From positions 1-64,000 of the forward strand of contig NZ_LXEU01000042.1 in assembly GCF_001654985.1 (NCBI RefSeq): DNA of 64,000 nucleotides. The letters run 5' to 3'. Positions within the stretch are counted from its first letter, which is position 1, and each line of letters opens with the position of its first letter. Of the stretch, positions 51,959 through 63,670 are shown piece by piece. This stretch comes from Kluyvera georgiana ATCC 51603. Lineage in GTDB: Bacteria > Pseudomonadota > Gammaproteobacteria > Enterobacterales > Enterobacteriaceae. The notes below the pieces were generated by a model, which did not search any database, had not been told where the DNA came from, and was given only the letters and a program-made list of their open reading frames with translations. The position numbers and the translations under genes are program-made.

Positions 51959-52354
51959 CTAATGAAGGGAGAAAACCAACTCCCACGGCATATACCACAG
52001 GTTCGCCAGCACCATTAGCAACAGCGAAATGTAGGTTGCGCTCATGCCGGAGCGCCGCCAGCGAAAGAGGCGATGGTGGAATCCATAATAGTGCATCAGC
52101 CGCCCGGCCAGCAGCAGCAGGCCGCAAATGTGCACCATCCAGGTCTCCGCGCCGTTCATTTCCATAAACAGCAGCAGAACCACGCCAATCGGAATGTATT
52201 CCACCGCGTTGCCGTGAATGCGGATGGCGCTCTGTAGCTCGCTAAAGCCGCCGTCACCGTAGGCAACGCGGTACAGCATGCGCAGGCGAACGACATCAAA
52301 GGAAAACTTTATCAGCAACAATGCCGCCAGCACGGCATACAACGCGCTAACCAT
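51959..52354 (-). CDS. yecN: YecN family membrane protein (MAPEG-like)
   Basis: Inner-membrane protein of 131 residues with four hydrophobic segments, of the MAPEG superfamily that includes glutathione-linked enzymes; no activity is established for YecN. Conserved ELQSAIRIHGNAVEYIP (near 44-60) is the family signature. The start at 52354 (MVSALYAV) agrees with E. coli; a start ten codons upstream adds a charged tail and is rejected. Confidence 0.92.
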   Translation of the reverse strand: MVSALYAVLAALLLIKFSFDVVRLRMLYRVAYGDGGFSELQSAIRIHGNAVEYIPIGVVLLLFMEMNGAETWMVHICGLLLLAGRLMHYYGFHHRLFRWRRSGMSATYISLLLMVLANLWYMPWELVFSLH

Positions 52355-52405
52355 ACAAACTCCCTTTCTGTTGGCAGATGGCACTCATTATCATAGGTAG
52401 GAACG

Positions 52406-53224
52406 TCAGAAAAGAGAAGATTGTTGTGGAATTGCCGGCGCGTCATCCAGGTCGGGAAGGGCGGTGCGCAACGTATTCCACAGGGCGTCCACCAGCTCGG
52501 GCGCCTGGGCGATATCCGGCGTATGCAGGAATAAATAGGGGGTGGTGGTTTGCTGCCATAGCGGCAATTTTTCCAGCCACGGCGTAAACATCGCCAGATT
52601 CTGCGCCATATTATCGCTGCCGATAAAGCGCACCATCGGCTGACCGGCGGTGACGACGGCGTGCACCGGTACCTTCGGTTTCTTACGTTGCGCCTCGATG
52701 ACGGCTTCATTGTGCGGAATGGCGGCATGCACCGGGCGGCTGTCGAGAATCACGCGATTCACCCCACGTTCGTGCAGGCCACGATTGAGCTGTCGCTCTT
52801 CATCACCTTTACTGAAAAAGCCTGGATGGCGAACTTCCACGCCGTAATGGAATTCCTTTGGCAGGCCGTCGAGGAATGCCCATAGCGCAGGGAGGTCGCG
52901 CGGCCCAAAGGTCGCGGGAAGCTGTAGCCAGTACTGACCAATTCGCCCGGCGAGAGGCGATAGCCGCTGGAAAAATTCCTGCGTGAGATCGCCGCACTGG
53001 CGTAGCGCAGCCTGATGTGAAATGGCCGCCGGGAATTTAAAGCAAAAACGGAAGTTATCATCCGTTTGAGCCTGCCAGCGGGCGACAATCTCGGCTTTTG
53101 GCAGCGCGTACAGCGTGGTGTTACCCTCCACGCAGTTAAAGTGGCGAGCGTACTGTTCGAGGCTGGTAATACCCAATCGCACCCATTTCGGGTGCGACCA
53201 TTGGGGAAGCCCAAGATAAATCAT
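52406..53224 (-). CDS. yecE: DUF72 family protein YecE
   Basis: Cytosolic TIM-barrel-like protein of 272 residues matching E. coli YecE. The family's [18 protein letters not shown] near 25-42 and the FRFCFKFPA strand near 57 are visible. The function is unknown. It overlaps yecD by four bases, so the two are co-translated. Confidence 0.93.
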   Translation of the reverse strand: MIYLGLPQWSHPKWVRLGITSLEQYARHFNCVEGNTTLYALPKAEIVARWQAQTDDNFRFCFKFPAAISHQAALRQCGDLTQEFFQRLSPLAGRIGQYWLQLPATFGPRDLPALWAFLDGLPKEFHYGVEVRHPGFFSKGDEERQLNRGLHERGVNRVILDSRPVHAAIPHNEAVIEAQRKKPKVPVHAVVTAGQPMVRFIGSDNMAQNLAMFTPWLEKLPLWQQTTTPYLFLHTPDIAQAPELVDALWNTLRTALPDLDDAPAIPQQSSLF

Positions 53225-53787
53225 AAGGCGGCGAGGATCTCCTCGGTGCTGCGCACGCGGGCGATGCGCGGGAAGATATGCGTCATGCTGCCCTGATGTT
53301 GCTCAGCGGAAGCGGCGCTGCATGCATCTTCGGCGATGATCAGATTAAAGCCCAGCTCCCAGGCGTTACGCGCGGTTGACTCGACGCCGATATTGGTTGA
53401 AATCCCACACAGAATAATGGTGTCAATGCCTCGGCGGCGCAGCTGCATTTCAAGATCGGTTCCGTAGAAGGCGCCCCACTGGCGTTTGGTCACTTCGATA
53501 TCTCCGTCCTGTTTACCCAGTTCAGCCGGATAGGTCAACCAGTTGTCCGGCAGCGCTTTTGCCGGGGCCTGCGCGTCAACCGGCTGTTTTAACGCTTCGG
53601 CAAAGTCGGCGGACCAGCCCACGCGTACCATCACCACCGGCGCAGAGGCGGCGCGGCATTTTTCGGCTAAACGCGCGGCGCGTGACACAACGTCGCTTGC
53701 GGTATGCGGGCCGCCGGCGAACGGCAGAATGCCTTCCTGCAAGTCAATGACGACAAGGGCGGTTTTGTTTGCGACTAAATTCAGCAT
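53221..53787 (-). CDS. yecD: Isochorismatase-family hydrolase YecD
   Basis: Cytosolic alpha/beta hydrolase of 188 residues. The aspartate (VVIDLQEG near 13-20) and lysine (TKRQWGAF near 101) of the family site are seen, but where amidase-type members have a catalytic cysteine this protein has glycine (STNIGVEST near 139), as isochorismatase EntB does. Chemistry by a cysteine nucleophile is therefore unlikely. First gene of yecDE; the substrate is unknown. Confidence 0.92.
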   Translation of the reverse strand: MLNLVANKTALVVIDLQEGILPFAGGPHTASDVVSRAARLAEKCRAASAPVVMVRVGWSADFAEALKQPVDAQAPAKALPDNWLTYPAELGKQDGDIEVTKRQWGAFYGTDLEMQLRRRGIDTIILCGISTNIGVESTARNAWELGFNLIIAEDACSAASAEQHQGSMTHIFPRIARVRSTEEILAAL

Positions 53788-53946
53788 GGTTATTCCTCTG
53801 TAAGCGGGCTGTCGGGGGCATACCTTACAATTGTCGCCAGGTGATCGAATGGATAATTATTGTTAATTTTTGTGAGCGTAAGCAATAAGCGTTCAGCAAA
53901 CAGGCGTATAAACCGCACTGGGCTTATCGTCAGCGAGAATTTCCAG

Positions 53947-53952
53947 TATAAT
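53947..53952 (+). promoter_or_regulatory. Probable -10 element of aspS
   Basis: TATAAT, 103 bp before the aspS ATG; the -35 region is poor. A GC-rich hairpin CGCCTGCC/GGCAGGCG-like repeat near 54007-54022 lies in the leader. Confidence 0.45.
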
Positions 53953-54054
53953 AGCCCCCTTTTTTCATCCAGTAGTGACATTCAGCTAAAGCTGCGACAG
54001 TAAAGCCTGCCAGGCAGGCGACAATCCGCCGACGGCTAAGTTAAGGGATATCTC

Positions 54055-55842
54055 ATGCGTACAGAATATTGCGGACAGCTTCGACAGTCCCACGTTGGGC
54101 AGCAGGTGACTCTGTGTGGTTGGGTCAACCGCCGTCGTGATCTCGGTAGCCTCATTTTTATCGATATGCGCGACCGTGAAGGCATCGTACAGGTGTTCTT
54201 CGATCCGGATCGTGCGGATGCGTTGAAGTTAGCCTCTGAACTGCGTAATGAGTTCTGCATTCAGGTTACCGGCACCGTTCGCGCCCGTGATGAAAAAAAC
54301 ATCAACGCGGATATGGCGACCGGTGCGATTGAAGTTCTGGCTTCCGACCTGGTTATCATCAACCGTTCAGAATCGCTGCCGCTGGACTCCAACCACGTTA
54401 ACACCGAAGAAGCGCGTCTGAAGTACCGCTACCTCGACCTGCGTCGTCCTGAAATGGCTCAGCGCCTGAAAACCCGCGCCAAAATCACCAGCTTTGTGCG
54501 CCGCTTTATGGACGATCACGGTTTCCTCGATATCGAAACCCCGATGCTGACCAAAGCGACCCCGGAAGGCGCACGCGATTACCTGGTACCGTCCCGCGTT
54601 CACAAAGGTAAATTCTATGCGCTGCCGCAGTCGCCTCAGCTGTTTAAACAGCTGCTGATGATGTCCGGTTTCGACCGCTACTATCAGATCGTAAAATGCT
54701 TCCGTGACGAAGATCTGCGCGCTGACCGTCAGCCAGAATTTACCCAGATCGACGTGGAAACTTCCTTCATGACCGCACCGCAGGTACGTGAAGTGATGGA
54801 AGCGATGGTGCGTCAACTGTGGCTGGAAATCAAAGGCGTGGATCTGGGCGACTTCCCGATCATGACCTTCGCCGAAGCTGAACGCCGTTACGGTTCCGAC
54901 AAACCGGATCTGCGTAACCCGATGGAGCTGGTAGACGTTGCTGATCTGCTGAAAGACGTGGAATTCGCGGTCTTCTCCGGCCCGGCAAACGATCCGAAAG
55001 GCCGCGTAGCCGCGCTGCGCGTACCGGGCGGCGCTGCGCTGACCCGTAAGCTTATCGACGAATACGGCAACTTTGTGAAGATCTACGGCGCGAAAGGCCT
55101 GGCTTACATCAAAGTGACCGAACGCGCCAAGGGTCTGGAAGGCATCACCAGCCCGGTCGCCAAATTCCTGACCGCCGACATCATTGAAGCTATCCTTGAG
55201 CGCACCGGCGCGCAGGACGGCGACATGATCTTCTTCGGCGCGGATAACAAGAAAGTGGTTGCCGACGCGATGGGCGCGCTGCGTCTGAAGCTGGGTAAAG
55301 ACCTGAACCTGACCGACGAAACCCTGTGGGCTCCGCTGTGGGTTATCGACTTCCCGATGTTTGAAGACGACGGTGAAGGCGGTTTGACCGCGATGCACCA
55401 CCCGTTCACCTCGCCGAAAGACATGACCGCCGAAGAACTGAAAGCGGCACCGGAAGACGCGGTAGCCAACGCCTACGATATGGTGATCAACGGCTACGAA
55501 GTGGGCGGTGGTTCCGTACGTATTCACCGCGGCGACATGCAGCAGACCGTGTTCGGTATCCTCGGCATCAATGAGCAAGAGCAGCGCGAGAAGTTTGGCT
55601 TCCTGCTGGACGCGCTGAAGTACGGTACGCCGCCGCACGCGGGTCTGGCATTCGGTCTAGACCGCCTGACCATGCTGCTGACCGGCACCGACAACATCCG
55701 TGACGTTATCGCTTTCCCGAAAACCACGGCGGCTGCCTGCCTGATGACCGAAGCGCCAAGCTTCGCTAACCCGGCTTCTCTTGGCGAGCTGGGTATCCAG
55801 GTTGTGGCGAAAGAGGCAAAAGAGTCGGCGGAGAACAAGTAA
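54055..55842 (+). CDS. aspS: Aspartyl-tRNA synthetase
   Basis: Class II synthetase of 595 residues (E. coli 590). An OB-fold anticodon-binding domain (about 1-110), catalytic core with motif 2 [18 protein letters not shown] (near 220) and the bacterial GAD insertion (about 290-410), then motif 3 [13 protein letters not shown] near 532. The extra C-terminal residues are a Lys/Glu-rich tail. nudB begins 1 bp later: aspS-nudB-yebC-ruvC look like one transcription unit. Confidence 0.98.
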   Translation: MRTEYCGQLRQSHVGQQVTLCGWVNRRRDLGSLIFIDMRDREGIVQVFFDPDRADALKLASELRNEFCIQVTGTVRARDEKNINADMATGAIEVLASDLVIINRSESLPLDSNHVNTEEARLKYRYLDLRRPEMAQRLKTRAKITSFVRRFMDDHGFLDIETPMLTKATPEGARDYLVPSRVHKGKFYALPQSPQLFKQLLMMSGFDRYYQIVKCFRDEDLRADRQPEFTQIDVETSFMTAPQVREVMEAMVRQLWLEIKGVDLGDFPIMTFAEAERRYGSDKPDLRNPMELVDVADLLKDVEFAVFSGPANDPKGRVAALRVPGGAALTRKLIDEYGNFVKIYGAKGLAYIKVTERAKGLEGITSPVAKFLTADIIEAILERTGAQDGDMIFFGADNKKVVADAMGALRLKLGKDLNLTDETLWAPLWVIDFPMFEDDGEGGLTAMHHPFTSPKDMTAEELKAAPEDAVANAYDMVINGYEVGGGSVRIHRGDMQQTVFGILGINEQEQREKFGFLLDALKYGTPPHAGLAFGLDRLTMLLTGTDNIRDVIAFPKTTAAACLMTEAPSFANPASLGELGIQVVAKEAKESAENK

Positions 55843-55843
55843 C

Positions 55844-56287
55844 ATGCCATTCAAGCGGCCCGTCTCTATTCTGGTGGTGATTTATGCCCAGGACAGCAAA
55901 CGGGTGCTGATGTTACAGCGACGCGATGATCCCGATTTCTGGCAGTCGGTTACCGGCAGCCTGGAAGCGGGGGAAACCGCGTCGCAGGCCGCCCTGCGTG
56001 AAGTAAAGGAAGAGGTCACTATTGACGTTGTTTCTGAGCAACTGACCTTGATGGACTGTCAGCGCACGGTGGAGTTTGAAATTTTTCAACATTTACGACA
56101 TCGCTATGCCCCGGGCGTAGAGCGCAATACGGAATCCTGGTTCTGCCTTGCGCTGCCCCACGAGCGGGAGATTGTGTTCACTGAACACCTGGCCTACCAA
56201 TGGCTCGATGCGCCCGTTGCGGCGGCGCTGACCAAGTCGTGGAGTAACCGGCAGGCGATTGAAGAATTTGTCATTAACGCTGCCTGA
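55844..56287 (+). CDS. nudB: Dihydroneopterin triphosphate diphosphatase NudB
   Basis: Nudix hydrolase of 147 residues acting in folate synthesis by removing pyrophosphate from dihydroneopterin triphosphate. The Nudix box runs from Gly38 region (GSLEAGET) to REVKEEV, with all key glutamates. The start at 55844 gives [12 protein letters not shown], three residues shorter than E. coli NudB; the frame upstream lies inside aspS. Confidence 0.95.
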   Translation: MPFKRPVSILVVIYAQDSKRVLMLQRRDDPDFWQSVTGSLEAGETASQAALREVKEEVTIDVVSEQLTLMDCQRTVEFEIFQHLRHRYAPGVERNTESWFCLALPHEREIVFTEHLAYQWLDAPVAAALTKSWSNRQAIEEFVINAA

Positions 56288-56315
56288 TAGGGCAAAGTTT
56301 TTTGGAGATATTTTT

Positions 56316-57059
56316 ATGGCAGGTCATAGTAAATGGGCCAACACCAGACATCGTAAAGCCGCGCAGGATGCCAAGCGCGGCAAAATCTTCACCAAGATCA
56401 TTCGTGAGCTGGTGACGGCGGCTAAACTGGGCGGCGGCGATCCGGATGCCAACCCGCGTCTGCGTGCGGCGGTGGATAAAGCACTGTCCAACAACATGAC
56501 CCGTGACACCCTGAACCGTGCGATTGCGCGCGGCGTGGGCGGTGATGAAGACTCGAACATGGAGACCATCATCTATGAAGGTTACGGCCCTGGCGGCACG
56601 GCGGTGATGATTGAATGCCTGTCCGATAACCGTAACCGTACCGTTGCGGAAGTGCGTCACGCGTTCAGCAAAACCGGTGGTAACCTGGGAACTGACGGTT
56701 CGGTTGCTTACCTGTTCAGCAAAAAAGGCGTGATCTCTTTTGAGAAAGGCGACGAAGACGTCATCATGGAAGCGGCGCTGGAAGCCGGTGCTGAAGACGT
56801 TGTGACCTTCGATGACGGCGCGATTGACGTTTACACCGCGTGGGAAGAGATGGGCAAAGTGCGCGACGCGCTGGAAGCCGCAGGTCTGAAAGCTGATGCC
56901 GCTGAAGTCTCAATGATTCCGTCTACCAAAGCGGACATGGATGCGGAAACCGCGCCGAAGCTGCTGCGTCTTATCGACATGCTGGAAGACTGTGACGACG
57001 TTCAGGAAGTCTACCACAACGGTGAAATCTCTGACGAGGTTGCTGCTACCTTAGAATGA
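56316..57059 (+). CDS. yebC: YebC/PmpR family protein
   Basis: Cytosolic three-domain protein of 247 residues with the invariant [15 protein letters not shown]-terminus (the usual form is HSKWANIKHRK). Members were first called transcription regulators; recent work ties them to translation of proline-rich stretches. TTTTTGGAG precedes the ATG. It sits in the aspS-ruvC transcription unit. Confidence 0.95.
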   Translation: MAGHSKWANTRHRKAAQDAKRGKIFTKIIRELVTAAKLGGGDPDANPRLRAAVDKALSNNMTRDTLNRAIARGVGGDEDSNMETIIYEGYGPGGTAVMIECLSDNRNRTVAEVRHAFSKTGGNLGTDGSVAYLFSKKGVISFEKGDEDVIMEAALEAGAEDVVTFDDGAIDVYTAWEEMGKVRDALEAAGLKADAAEVSMIPSTKADMDAETAPKLLRLIDMLEDCDDVQEVYHNGEISDEVAATLE

Positions 57060-57093
57060 GGTGGCTGAACCCTAATATAACAGGAGATGCGTG

Positions 57094-57615
57094 ATGGCTA
57101 TTATTCTCGGCATTGACCCGGGGTCGCGCATCACCGGTTATGGCGTGATTCGCCAGGTGGGCCGTCAGTTGACCTACCTCGGTAGCGGCTGCATTCGCAC
57201 CAAAGTCGAGGATCTCCCGTCGCGCCTGAAGCTGATTTACGCGGGCGTGACGGAGATTATCACCCAGTTCCAGCCGGACTATTTCGCGATAGAACAGGTC
57301 TTTATGGCGAAAAATGCCGACTCGGCGCTTAAGTTGGGGCAGGCGCGCGGGGTGGCGATTGTCGCCGCCACTAACCAGGAACTGCCTGTCTTTGAGTACG
57401 CCGCCCGTCAGGTGAAACAGACCGTGGTGGGTATTGGTAGCGCGGAAAAAAGCCAGGTTCAGCATATGGTGCGCACGTTGCTCAAACTGCCCGCCAACCC
57501 GCAGGCCGATGCCGCGGATGCGCTGGCTATCGCCATTACCCACTGCCACGTCAGCCAGAACGCCATGCAGGTGAGTGACGCCAGGCTGAATTTAGCGCGT
57601 GGGCGGTTACGCTAA
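57094..57615 (+). CDS. ruvC: Holliday junction endonuclease RuvC
   Basis: Homodimeric resolvase of 173 residues cutting Holliday junctions. The four acidic catalytic residues are Asp8, Glu67, Asp139 and Asp142 (first Met counted). The ATG at 57094 follows CAGGAG; a GTG one codon earlier is possible. It is separated from ruvAB by yebB and unrecognised DNA, as partly seen in E. coli. Confidence 0.97.
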   Translation: MAIILGIDPGSRITGYGVIRQVGRQLTYLGSGCIRTKVEDLPSRLKLIYAGVTEIITQFQPDYFAIEQVFMAKNADSALKLGQARGVAIVAATNQELPVFEYAARQVKQTVVGIGSAEKSQVQHMVRTLLKLPANPQADAADALAIAITHCHVSQNAMQVSDARLNLARGRLR

Positions 57616-57616
57616 T

Positions 57617-58219
57617 CTAAATCACCTCAGTCGCCGTTGACTGGGGGGGTTCTTTATCTTGTGAATCCACCAGAATCAGATTCGGATGCTGCCACAGACT
57701 GGCTGGTGTTACCGTTTTGCGCTCCCAGGGAATGGAACCTAAAAACCACAGTTTCCAGAAGGTGAGCTTTGCATTGGGGTTGCTGTTCAGTAACTCTTCA
57801 AACGTCTCGACGTCGCCTATCGGAATAGACAGCGCTTCTTTGTAGATATCAAACACAAACTTTGAACAGAACTGGCGCGATGACTCGTATTTAAATCCGG
57901 TGTGATAAAACTTGTTTAGCCGGGCAGGAACCTGCTCCATGATGGCGAGCTTCTGTTTGACCGTCAGGCCGCCGCGCAGGCGACGTACGGCGTAACGCTG
58001 CCCGGCTGAACGCTGGATAAATAGCGACAGCGTGGTGACGGTTGAGAGCGGAACGCGGCTTTCTGCCACCAGATAGTCTTCACCGTTGTGTCCAATAATC
58101 ATGCCTACATGATTGCTCCAGCACCGTGATGCGGTTGATATCTGACCGAAAAGTGCGGTACCTATACAGGTAAATACAATATCTCCAGTTTCATATTCGA
58201 TTAGATAATGTTTTTTCAT
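57617..58219 (-). CDS. yebB: YebB family (YiiX-like NlpC/P60) protein
   Basis: Protein of 200 residues matching E. coli YebB. The papain-like NlpC/P60 superfamily core is permuted: His in [12 protein letters not shown] near 33-44 and Cys in [15 protein letters not shown] near 110-124. A cysteine hydrolase activity is therefore plausible but unproven. The stop is 1 bp from the ruvC stop, convergent, with no terminator between them. Confidence 0.88.
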   Translation of the reverse strand: MKKHYLIEYETGDIVFTCIGTALFGQISTASRCWSNHVGMIIGHNGEDYLVAESRVPLSTVTTLSLFIQRSAGQRYAVRRLRGGLTVKQKLAIMEQVPARLNKFYHTGFKYESSRQFCSKFVFDIYKEALSIPIGDVETFEELLNSNPNAKLTFWKLWFLGSIPWERKTVTPASLWQHPNLILVDSQDKEPPQSTATEVI

Positions 58220-58719
58220 GTTCTCGTTCCGTGGTGATTATTCTGAAATAACGTCCTCTATTTTATGCTGTTGGATAATTAGCATTATATTAATCTTATA
58301 GCAAGTATATGGTTATTAATGAATGGGAGTGATGAATGTTATGTTTACTCTTATTTAAAATAAGAATGTTTTTTGCGGGTATTAAAAATAAGAACGGCTA
58401 ATCTCGCCAGAAGCGTGTATAGAGATGAGATAAATATCCCTGTTTGAACGTTATCGGGCATTACTGATTTGTAGTTGGGGACAATGACGCGCGGGTTTAG
58501 TGCTGTTCTTTCTATACTGATACACATGTGGTCTGCATTGGACAGGCGCTTTCATTCCTTTTAGAAAGCTAACTTTCAGATATTGTTGGTGCGCCCAGAC
58601 GTGTCACATCTCGTTTTGGTCTAAGTGTGTGTTTTCCATTTATATTTCATGCAATACATATAAGCGGCACATAATGTACATGTGCTTTTATCGGCGTTTA
58701 GTATCGATTGTACCTTACG
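58220..58719. other. AT-rich region between yebB and unrecognised genes
   Basis: About 500 bp of low-GC DNA. It must hold the yebB promoter (read leftward). No recognisable gene, repeat or operator was found. Its composition differs from the flanking ruvC and ruvA genes, which may indicate acquired DNA. Confidence 0.5.
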
Positions 58720-58905
58720 ATGCGATATTGTCGGTTGATACAGATACTTGTTATTTTATTGCTGGCATATTCTCTATTATGCCGAACTGGATATGAGCTG
58801 CGAGCTCTTTGCCACGAAATACCTGCGCGGGACTCTATTCGTATAGCATCACCTGCTGGCAAGAGGATAAATCTTACATGGAGGTTAAGCTGCCTCCAAA
58901 CGTGA
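58720..58905 (+). CDS. Possible small membrane or secreted protein
   Basis: Weakly supported reading frame of 61 residues. It opens with a basic residue pair and a strongly hydrophobic stretch (IQILVILLLAYSLL, residues 7-20), like a signal anchor, followed by a basic soluble tail with cysteines. No good ribosome site is seen before the ATG. It overlaps the next reading frame by 28 bases. It may equally be non-coding leader. Confidence 0.3.
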   Translation: MRYCRLIQILVILLLAYSLLCRTGYELRALCHEIPARDSIRIASPAGKRINLTWRLSCLQT

Positions 58906-59276
58906 TGTGTATGCAATTTGTCGAGAACAACCCACACATAGCGAAACTCTGCCATCATCTCTTGTTCAATGCCTGTCTTGTTCCTGATTTAATGAGCAAT
59001 GGGTCGATCATTGCCTTTATGAGGCTCACGTTGTTTCTTTACCACAAACGGTATCCGAGTCTGCCGGTGCGGGAGATCTATCGTGTTCTTAACCGCCATC
59101 GTCAACTGTTGCTGGACACGCAGGAACGGGAAGAAATGCTGCGATTGATCAATAGTGGCTATCGAATTTGCCATATGACCTACGGTCAGGAGGTCATCCG
59201 GGAAGAGCGAAAGAAAGTCGTTAATTATTATACGGGATATTTTGTTCGCGTCAGGAGCGGTACTTCGAGGCGATAA
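58878..59276 (+). CDS. Unrecognised protein between yebB and ruvA
   Basis: Reading frame of 132 residues from the ATG at 58878, with AAGAGGA about 11 bases upstream; a 23-residue upstream extension has no better site. I do not recognise the family. It is predicted helical and basic, with a Cys/His-rich N-terminal third ([15 protein letters not shown]) and a charged C-terminal helix (REERKKVV). No signal peptide or clear membrane segment. A T-rich tract near 59300-59340 follows. Not part of the E. coli K-12 yebB-ruvA junction. Confidence 0.6.
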   Translation: MEVKLPPNVMCMQFVENNPHIAKLCHHLLFNACLVPDLMSNGSIIAFMRLTLFLYHKRYPSLPVREIYRVLNRHRQLLLDTQEREEMLRLINSGYRICHMTYGQEVIREERKKVVNYYTGYFVRVRSGTSRR

Positions 59277-59380
59277 AAAGCGCCCGGAAAATCGTTAAAA
59301 ACATTTTTCATCTGGATATCTATCCAGCCTTTTTTTATGATAGAGCATTACCTTTTCAGCCCTTAACGCAGGAGCGTCAC

Positions 59381-59992
59381 GTGATAGGCAGACTCAGAGG
59401 CATCATTCTCGAAAAACAACCCCCGTTGGTCCTTCTGGAAACCGGCGGCGTCGGCTATGAAGTGCATATGCCGATGACCTGTTTTTACGAGCTGCCGGAA
59501 GCCGGGCAGGAAGCGATAGTCTTTACCCACTTCGTGGTGCGTGAAGACGCGCAGTTGCTGTACGGTTTCAACAACAAACAGGAACGCACGCTGTTTAAAG
59601 AGCTGATTAAAACCAACGGCGTCGGCCCGAAGCTGGCGTTGGCTATTCTCTCCGGCATGTCGGCGCAGCAGTTCGTGAACGCGGTCGAGCGCGAAGAACT
59701 GGGGGCGCTGGTCAAGCTGCCGGGTATTGGCAAGAAAACCGCCGAGCGCCTTATCGTCGAGATGAAAGACCGCTTCAAGGGTCTGCATGGCGACCTGTTT
59801 ACGCCTGCCGCCGATCTGGTTCTGACCTCACCGGCAGGGCCGGAGAGCGACGATGCCGAGCAGGAAGCGGTTGCCGCGCTGGTGGCGCTGGGCTATAAAC
59901 CTCAGGAAGCCAGCCGGATGGTGAGTAAAATCGCCCGTCCGGACGCCAGCAGCGAAACATTGATCCGCGAAGCGCTCCGCGCAGCGCTATGA
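59381..59992 (+). CDS. ruvA: Holliday junction branch migration protein RuvA
   Basis: Junction-binding protein of 203 residues, exact E. coli length. GTG start at 59381 (as in E. coli) behind GCAGGAG. An OB domain, paired helix-hairpin-helix motifs ([11 protein letters not shown] near 80 and [12 protein letters not shown] near 113) and the RuvB-contacting C-terminal domain are visible. ruvB follows 8 bp later. Confidence 0.97.
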   Translation: MIGRLRGIILEKQPPLVLLETGGVGYEVHMPMTCFYELPEAGQEAIVFTHFVVREDAQLLYGFNNKQERTLFKELIKTNGVGPKLALAILSGMSAQQFVNAVEREELGALVKLPGIGKKTAERLIVEMKDRFKGLHGDLFTPAADLVLTSPAGPESDDAEQEAVAALVALGYKPQEASRMVSKIARPDASSETLIREALRAAL

Positions 59993-59997
59993 GGTAA

Positions 59998-61011
<1,014 letters not shown>

Positions 61012-61012
61012 T

Positions 61013-61078
61013 GCCTGATGGCGCTTCGCTTATCAGGCCTACGGAATTGTGTAGGCCCGGTATGCGAAGCGACGCCGG
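61013..61078. repeat. BIME between ruvB and znuB
   Basis: Two REP units in opposite orientation: GCCTGATGGCG...TTATCAGGCC (61013-61042) and GTAGGCCCGGTATGCGAAGCGACGCCGG-like sequence (61051-61078), between converging genes. Confidence 0.8.
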
Positions 61079-61083
61079 AAAAA

Positions 61084-61869
61084 TCAGGCAGCGGCTTTCT
61101 TTGTCATACTCAGAATAAACAGCAGTGCCGCGCACAGCACCACGGAAGGGCCCGCCGGCGTATCGTAAAACGCCGAGAAGGTCAGCCCACCGGTTACCGC
61201 AATCATCCCCACACCCACTGCAATCCCGGCCATCTGTTCCGGTGTCCGTGCGAAACGGCGCGCCGTTGCCGCGGGAATAATCAGCAGCGATGTAATAATC
61301 AGCGCGCCGACGAACTTCATCGCCACGCCGATGGTCAGCGCGGTCACCAGCATCAGCAGCAGCTTAACCCGCTGTAGCTTCACGCCGTCGACAAACGCCA
61401 GATCCGGGCTAATGGTCATCGACAGCAGATTACGCCACTGCCAGAACAGAATTGCCAGCACCACAACCACACCCAGCGCAATCGAGATAAGATCCTGCGG
61501 CGTAACCGCCAGCAGGTCGCCAAACAGGTAGGCCATCAGGTCTACGCGGATGTTCGACATCAGGCTGACCACCACCAGGCCAAGCGACAGCGCGCTGTGC
61601 GCCATAATTCCGAGCAGGGTATCCACCGCCAGGTGAGGGCGCTTTTCCAGCCACACCAAGCCGGCTGCAAGCAGCAACGTGACGGCGATGACCGCATAAA
61701 ATGGATTCACGTCGAGCAGTAAACCGAAAGCGACGCCCAGCAGGGAAGCATGCGCCAGGGTATCGCCAAAATAGGACATACGGCGCCAGACCACGAACGA
61801 GCCTAACGGGCCGGCAGCACACGCCAGCATCATTCCGGCAAGCCAGCCGGGAAGTAAAATTTCAATCAT
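61084..61869 (-). CDS. znuB: Zinc ABC transporter permease ZnuB
   Basis: Inner-membrane channel subunit of 261 residues with about eight membrane segments; family features include [15 protein letters not shown] near 35-49. Length equals E. coli ZnuB. It overlaps znuC by 4 bases (ATGA), so expression is coupled and both obey Zur. Confidence 0.97.
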   Translation of the reverse strand: MIEILLPGWLAGMMLACAAGPLGSFVVWRRMSYFGDTLAHASLLGVAFGLLLDVNPFYAVIAVTLLLAAGLVWLEKRPHLAVDTLLGIMAHSALSLGLVVVSLMSNIRVDLMAYLFGDLLAVTPQDLISIALGVVVVLAILFWQWRNLLSMTISPDLAFVDGVKLQRVKLLLMLVTALTIGVAMKFVGALIITSLLIIPAATARRFARTPEQMAGIAVGVGMIAVTGGLTFSAFYDTPAGPSVVLCAALLFILSMTKKAAA

Positions 61870-62621
61870 GACTGCCCATTTCCCCGACGTAAAACAATAC
61901 GGCCCTGTAAATCGTGGCGGTGGTTATGTTGATGGCGGTAAATGCCGAGCTGCTCGGCGCCGCGGGGCCCAAACATTGAAATAAATTCTGGGTGCATTGA
62001 GACCACATCCGGCGTGCCGGAACAGCAGATATGATGGTTGAGGCACAGCACTTCGTCGGTTTTTGCCATGACCAGATGCAGATCGTGCGATACCATCAGT
62101 ACCGCGCAGTCCAGCTCCTGGCGCAGTTGGTTTATCAGATCGTACAGCGCCACCTGGCCATTGACGTCAACGCCTTGAGTCGGTTCATCCAGCACCAGCA
62201 GCTGCGGTTTGTTCAGCAGTGCACGTGCCAGCAGTACGCGCTGGGTTTCACCACCGGAAAGCTTCTGCATCGGCGCATCCTGCAGATGTCCTGCCTGTAC
62301 ACGCTTGAGCGCCGGCAGGATATCTTCTTTACGCGTAGCGGGATGCAGACGCAAAAAACGCTTGACGGTCAGCGGCAATGTCGCATCGAGGTAAACCTTC
62401 TGCGGTACGTAGCCGATACGCAGCTGTTTTTCGCGCACCACGACGCCTTCGCTGGGCGCAACAAGCCCGAGTACCACGCGTACCAGCGTAGATTTACCCG
62501 CGCCGTTAGGACCAAGCAGCGTCAGAATGCGGCCTGGCTTGAGATTCAGTGAGATGTCGGAGAGCACCCGGCGCTGGCCGAAGCTGACGGAGACATTTTC
62601 CAGCGATACAAGATTCGTCAT
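61866..62621 (-). CDS. znuC: Zinc ABC transporter ATPase ZnuC
   Basis: Cytosolic ATPase of 251 residues powering zinc import. Walker [10 protein letters not shown] (near 37-45), signature LSGGETQR, Walker B VLDEPTQG, and a His-rich C-terminus ([10 protein letters not shown]) that may bind zinc. The start at 62621 (MTNLVSLEN) agrees with E. coli. The Zur box lies 25-45 bp upstream. Confidence 0.97.
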   Translation of the reverse strand: MTNLVSLENVSVSFGQRRVLSDISLNLKPGRILTLLGPNGAGKSTLVRVVLGLVAPSEGVVVREKQLRIGYVPQKVYLDATLPLTVKRFLRLHPATRKEDILPALKRVQAGHLQDAPMQKLSGGETQRVLLARALLNKPQLLVLDEPTQGVDVNGQVALYDLINQLRQELDCAVLMVSHDLHLVMAKTDEVLCLNHHICCSGTPDVVSMHPEFISMFGPRGAEQLGIYRHQHNHRHDLQGRIVLRRGNGQS

Positions 62622-62645
62622 AACAATTAGGGGTTGCACAAGAGA

Positions 62646-62666
62646 GTGAATGTTATAATATCACAC
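62646..62666. promoter_or_regulatory. Zur box between znuCB and znuA
   Basis: GTGAATGTTATAATATCACAC: a dyad GTGA...TCAC around the core TGTTATAATATCAC, closely matching the E. coli znu Zur site. Zinc-loaded Zur represses both divergent units. Confidence 0.9.
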
Positions 62667-62698
62667 TTCTTTCATTCATTTCGAACAATAGACGCATT

Positions 62699-63658
62699 AT
62701 GTTACAGAAAAATACGCTTCTTTTCGCAGCTTTATCCGTTGCTTTGTGGGGGAGTGCCGCACAGCGTGCGGATGCTGCCGTTGTCGCCTCACTTAAACCG
62801 GTAGGATTCATCGCTTCAGCGATTGCCGATGGTGTTACCGAGACCCAGGTTTTACTGCCTGACGGCGCGTCTGAGCATGACTATTCATTGCGTCCATCTG
62901 ATGCAAAACGCTTACAGAACGCGGACTTAGTGGTCTGGATTGGTCCGGAGATGGAAGCCTTCATGGACAAGTCAACGCAAAGCATTTCGGCCAGCAAAAA
63001 AGTGACTATCGCCCAGTTGGACGGCGTGAAACCGTTACTCATGAAAGGGGCGGACGACGACGGTGACGAAGGTGCGGATGAGGGCGATCATGACCACGCT
63101 CACGGTGAAAAAGGTGATGCACATCACCATCACGGTGAATACAACATGCATCTGTGGTTATCCCCAGAGATAGCGCGGCTTTCGGCGGTTGCAATCCATG
63201 ACAAATTAGTGGAACTTATGCCCCAGAGTCGAGCCCGGCTTGACGCCAACCTGAAGGATTTTGAGGCCAATCTGGCCGCAACCGACAAGCAGGTGGCGAA
63301 TGAGCTGGCGCCGGTGAAAGGAAAGGGGTATTTCGTTTTTCATGATGCCTATGGTTACTACGAAAAACACTACGGTTTGACGCCGCTTGGGCACTTCACC
63401 GTCAACCCTGAGATTCAACCCGGTGCGCAGCGTTTACATCAAATAAGAACACAGTTGGTTGAGCAAAAAGCAACCTGCGTTTTTGCTGAGCCACAATTCA
63501 GGCCCGCTGTCGTTGAATCTGTCGCGCGGGGTACCAACGTTCGCATGGGAACGCTGGACCCACTCGGCACGAATATACAGCTGAGCAAAGAAAGCTACCC
63601 GGCGTTTCTTACTCAACTGGCGACCCAGTATGCGAGCTGCCTGAAAGGAGATAAGTAA
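62699..63658 (+). CDS. znuA: Periplasmic zinc-binding protein ZnuA
   Basis: High-affinity zinc receptor of 319 residues. A signal peptide ends near ADA (about 26). Zinc-ligand histidines are in [10 protein letters not shown] (near 60), NMHLWLSP (near 150) and [14 protein letters not shown] (near 215), and between about 115 and 147 lies the acidic, His-rich flexible loop typical of zinc-specific members. Divergent from znuCB across the Zur box. mepM follows 12 bp later. Confidence 0.97.
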   Translation: MLQKNTLLFAALSVALWGSAAQRADAAVVASLKPVGFIASAIADGVTETQVLLPDGASEHDYSLRPSDAKRLQNADLVVWIGPEMEAFMDKSTQSISASKKVTIAQLDGVKPLLMKGADDDGDEGADEGDHDHAHGEKGDAHHHHGEYNMHLWLSPEIARLSAVAIHDKLVELMPQSRARLDANLKDFEANLAATDKQVANELAPVKGKGYFVFHDAYGYYEKHYGLTPLGHFTVNPEIQPGAQRLHQIRTQLVEQKATCVFAEPQFRPAVVESVARGTNVRMGTLDPLGTNIQLSKESYPAFLTQLATQYASCLKGDK

Positions 63659-63670
63659 GGAAGTGAATAC

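Noticed and set aside
54367-55638. 423-codon open frame antisense to aspS
   Set aside because: Composition mirrors the codon pattern of aspS, a highly conserved gene; no ribosome site or family resemblance. Similar long antisense frames over cheA (17814-18812), argS (46868-47914) and flhB (36354-37556) were rejected for the same reason.
58698-58958. 86-codon frame on the minus strand
   Set aside because: Overlaps the plus-strand frame at 58878, has no ribosome site and no recognisable features.
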